Notes under the pieces: generated by a model
What the model was told of the DNA's origin: nothing
What the model saw: the letters and a program-made list of their open reading frames with translations, nothing else
Databases searched by the model: none
Shown here: positions 61,394-64,000 of the stretch, in pieces
How the letters are laid out: each line of letters begins with the position of its first letter
Position numbering within the stretch: the stretch's first letter is position 1
Made by a program: the position numbers and the translations under genes
Source of the DNA: Nibricoccus aquaticus
GTDB lineage: Bacteria > Verrucomicrobiota > Verrucomicrobiia > Opitutales > Opitutaceae
Length of the DNA: 64,000 nt
NCBI RefSeq assembly: GCF_002310495.1
Contig: NZ_CP023344.1
Span: forward strand, 4,666,448 to 4,730,447
Reading direction: 5' to 3'

Positions 61394-63457
61394 ATGTCCT
61401 ACTGCACCTCCCGCTTCCACACCATCCGCCGCGCCGCGCATGAAGTCATGATCGGCGGCGTCGGCGTCGGCGGCACGCATCCCGTACGCGTGCAATCGAT
61501 GACCACGAGCGACACGCAAGACATCGCCGCCACCGTTAAACAGTCGATCGCCCTCGCCGAAGTCGGTTGCGAAATCATCCGCATCACCGCGCCCAACGTT
61601 CTCGCCGCGCAGTGCCTTAAACCCATCCGCGAACAATTTACCGCCGCCGGTTTCGGCCACATCCCGCTCGTCGCCGACATCCACTTTCTCCCCAACGCCG
61701 CGATGGAAGCCGTCGAGCACGTGGAAAAAGTCCGCGTGAATCCCGGCAATTACGCCGACAAAAAGAAATTCGCCGTCCGTGAGTACTCGGATTCCGACTA
61801 CGACGTCGAACTCCAGCGCCTCCACGACTCGTTCACACCGCTCGTTAAACGCGCCAAAACCCTCGGCCGCGCCCTCCGCATCGGCACCAACCACGGCTCG
61901 CTCAGCGACCGCATCATGAACCGCTACGGCGACACCCCGCTCGGCATGGTGGAGAGCGCCCTCGAATTTCTCCGCATCGCCGAGTCGCACTCGTACAAGC
62001 AGATCGTGCTTTCGATGAAATCCTCAAATCCGAAAGTGATGATCGAGGCCTACCGCCTGCTCGTGCAACGCATGGCGCAGGAAAACATGCATTACCCGCT
62101 GCACCTCGGCGTCACCGAAGCCGGCGACGGCGAAGACGGCCGCATCAAGAGCGCCATCGGCATCGGCAGCCTCCTCCTCGACGGCCTGGGCGATACCATC
62201 CGCGTATCCCTCACCGAAGACAGCGTCTACGAAATTCCCGTCGCCCAAGCCCTCGCCACCAAAGCGATGAGCCTCTGGCAACCCACATCGCCTGCCATCC
62301 CTGCGCCGACCTCCGATACCCAGCGCGACTCAATCGATCCCTTCCACTTCACCCGCCGCACCACCGCTTCACTCGCCCTTAGCCCAAACTGCCTCGTCGG
62401 CCTCGAACAACCACCCCGCGTCATCGTCCGCTCTCCGTCAGTGGCCGCCCTCGGCGAAACTATCGCGCAGCTCTCCTCGCCCCGCCTCATCGACACGCCC
62501 GCCGAGGGCATTCTGGTCGAGATCGCATCCCCCACCGAACTCGCTGCAGCTGCTCCTGCGATCAACGCCAGCTCCGCGACCCCCGCGTTCTTCGTCCTCG
62601 CGCTTGCGCCCGACATCGCTCCCGCCGATCTCGAAAAACACCTGCCCGCATCGCCCGCGCGAGGTCTCGTCCTCCTCCGCAAATTCTCCGCCGCCGATTC
62701 CGTCGCGCTCAAAACCTGGGCCGACTTCGCCCGCGCCCGCTCCGCCTTCCTCGCCTGCGAAATCGATCCCGCCGACATCACAGCTCTCGGCGACACGCTC
62801 CAGCCCCTCGGTGACGACCGCCTCCTCTTCACTCTCAGCTCAATCCCTGCCACTGCCGAAACCTCCGCCTCCGGTCACGCCGTGGGCTCCTACCGCCAGC
62901 TCGCCGAAGCCCTCCGCCGTCTCGGCTCGCGATCCCCGATCTGGATACGCAACACCACCGCCACCGCCATCTGCGGCGACAACACTTTCCTCAGCCGTCT
63001 CCTCGAATCGGCCATCCTCACTGGTTCGCTCCTCTGCGACGGACTCGGCGACCTCGTCAGCATCGAGACTGAGCCCGATGCCACCCGCGCCACCAAGCTC
63101 GCCTACAACGTCCTCCAAGGTGCCGGCGCCCGCATCTCCAAGACCGAGTTCGTCTCCTGCCCCAGCTGCGGCCGCACACTCTTCGATCTCCAGACTACCA
63201 CGCAGCGCATCCGCTCGCTCACCGGTCACCTCAAAGGCGTGAAGCTCGCCATCATGGGCTGCATCGTAAACGGCCCCGGCGAAATGGCTGACGCCGACTT
63301 CGGCTACGTCGGCGGCGCCCCCGGCAAAATCAATCTCTACGTCGGCAAAACCTGCGTGAAGTACAACATCCCCCAAGCCGAGGCCGACCAGCGCCTCATC
63401 GACCTCATCAAAGAGCACGGCAAGTGGGCCGATCCCTCCCCTGCCCACTCCGCCTGA
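61394..63457 (+). CDS. ispG: 4-hydroxy-3-methylbut-2-enyl diphosphate synthase, large form
   Basis: 687 residues from MSYCTSRFHTIRRAAHEV; the frame upstream covers the tandem repeat and is not coding. The TIM-barrel part has PVRVQSMTTSDTQD, LVADIHFLPNAAMEAVE and VRVNPGNY. A long middle domain (about 300-560), absent from the short E. coli type, is present as in chlamydial and plant enzymes. The C-terminal Fe-S part has SCPSCGRTLFDL and MGCIVNGPGEMADADFGYVG. It forms HMBPP in the MEP pathway. Confidence 0.94.
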   Translation: MSYCTSRFHTIRRAAHEVMIGGVGVGGTHPVRVQSMTTSDTQDIAATVKQSIALAEVGCEIIRITAPNVLAAQCLKPIREQFTAAGFGHIPLVADIHFLPNAAMEAVEHVEKVRVNPGNYADKKKFAVREYSDSDYDVELQRLHDSFTPLVKRAKTLGRALRIGTNHGSLSDRIMNRYGDTPLGMVESALEFLRIAESHSYKQIVLSMKSSNPKVMIEAYRLLVQRMAQENMHYPLHLGVTEAGDGEDGRIKSAIGIGSLLLDGLGDTIRVSLTEDSVYEIPVAQALATKAMSLWQPTSPAIPAPTSDTQRDSIDPFHFTRRTTASLALSPNCLVGLEQPPRVIVRSPSVAALGETIAQLSSPRLIDTPAEGILVEIASPTELAAAAPAINASSATPAFFVLALAPDIAPADLEKHLPASPARGLVLLRKFSAADSVALKTWADFARARSAFLACEIDPADITALGDTLQPLGDDRLLFTLSSIPATAETSASGHAVGSYRQLAEALRRLGSRSPIWIRNTTATAICGDNTFLSRLLESAILTGSLLCDGLGDLVSIETEPDATRATKLAYNVLQGAGARISKTEFVSCPSCGRTLFDLQTTTQRIRSLTGHLKGVKLAIMGCIVNGPGEMADADFGYVGGAPGKINLYVGKTCVKYNIPQAEADQRLIDLIKEHGKWADPSPAHSA

Positions 63458-63947
63458 TTCCAGCATCCGCGCACACATCCGCCCGACTCGCCCGCCCGCT
63501 CTCGCGGAAAAATTCCCGCTGAGACCCGTTTTCAAGCTTGTCACCCGCCACCTCTTTGCCACCCGCCCGTCACCGATTCGTGACACGTGTAAGTTGCCCG
63601 GCCCTACACTCAGAGGGGAAAAGCCAGCCCCGGCACGGCCACATTTCTGGCAACAAAAAAATCGGGAAAGTTATGAGCAAATCCCCTGTGAATAACTTGT
63701 CGGAAAGTTGCTCTTGAAACCCGATTTTCGATTCACGTTACTCCGCACCCTTCCTCATCCGCGCTTCGGCCGGGTGGCTCTTTCACACATCTCCGACGTC
63801 AGTCCGCCCGCGCTCCCGACGAGCTCAGCCCCATACAGCTAGGCATCAACACCTTAAAAACCGCTCACCCCACCCCGCCATGATGCCCCCGCTCTCCCAC
63901 TTTTTCGTCGCAGTTCGCAGGCAACGAATCGCCGCCAGATGTGTCCG
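63458..63947. other. intergenic region after ispG
   Basis: 490 bases without a supported gene. It holds the stem-loop listed below and one TGTGAATAA word (63687-63695), a DnaA-box-like variant; a second is at 63971-63979. No gene, tRNA or rRNA was seen. Confidence 0.5.
63658..63728. other. imperfect stem-loop region
   Basis: AAAATCGGG (63658-63666) pairs with CCCGATTTT (63720-63728), and GAGCAA (63675-63680) with TTGCTC (63708-63713), with small internal loops. The loop contains TGTGAATAA. The T run at the end could make it a terminator, or the structure could belong to a small RNA. Confidence 0.45.
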
Positions 63948-64000
63948 TCAGGCCCCCCTCAGTCGCGCTTTGTGAATAAACCGCCACGCCTCCTCCGGAC
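63948..64000 (-). CDS. possible C-terminal end of a gene running out of the window
   Basis: On the minus strand the last bases read ...PEEAWRFIHKARLRGA and stop at 63948. The composition is protein-like, but only 16 residues are in view, so it is a weak call. Confidence 0.3.
   Translation of the reverse strand, partial: PEEAWRFIHKARLRGA

Overview
The window is a high-GC bacterial chromosome segment. Gene content and style point to the Verrucomicrobiota, most likely an Opitutaceae-like organism. The signs are a PEP-CTERM/VIT membrane protein behind a PadR regulator, a SpoIVB-type (S55) peptidase homologue, a large three-domain IspG, and many dispersed intergenic repeats built on short palindromes. 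This taxonomic guess is inference from family content; no marker gene was searched.

Layout. 1-18.4 kb is core chromosome: the 3' end of hemL, two large exported proteins, a padR-VIT/PEP-CTERM pair, a putative Na+/H+ antiporter, a HAD phosphatase, an HU-like protein, hisS, a SulP transporter, parB, a LysM protein and a PAS histidine kinase, ending in tRNA-Cys. 18.46-32.88 kb is an integrated element of about 14.4 kb. It is bounded by a perfect 30-bp direct repeat of the tRNA-Cys 3' end and has a tyrosine integrase beside the right copy. It carries a tightly overlapped replication operon (small HTH protein, DnaD/O-like initiator, DnaB-type helicase), a terminase small subunit, an HNH endonuclease, a short tail tape-measure gene and cargo (a SIR2-like protein, a membrane protein, an exported protein). 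I see no large terminase, portal, capsid or lysis gene. It is therefore either a phage satellite of a kind not obviously described for this phylum, or a prophage that lost its head genes.

33.1-64 kb is core again: a two-domain glycosyltransferase, ung, parA (far from parB), two ABC-2 permeases, rnc, mfd-peptidylprolyl isomerase, radC, and a signalling cluster (CheB, CheR, a 1227-aa hybrid kinase and a divergent REC-kinase-REC protein). Metabolic genes follow (dehydrogenase, nucleoside phosphorylase, acetyl esterase, pterin dehydratase). The last run, uppS-cdsA-dxr-rseP-ispG, joins isoprenoid precursor synthesis, undecaprenyl phosphate and phospholipid synthesis, and envelope stress proteolysis.

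The most notable signals are the island and its reconstructable attP (core flanked at nearly equal distances by paired TGTAACA boxes), a tRNA-Arg-like remnant inside it, in-frame copies of a dispersed repeat in two neighbouring genes, several classes of palindromic intergenic repeats, and a palindromic operator at padR.
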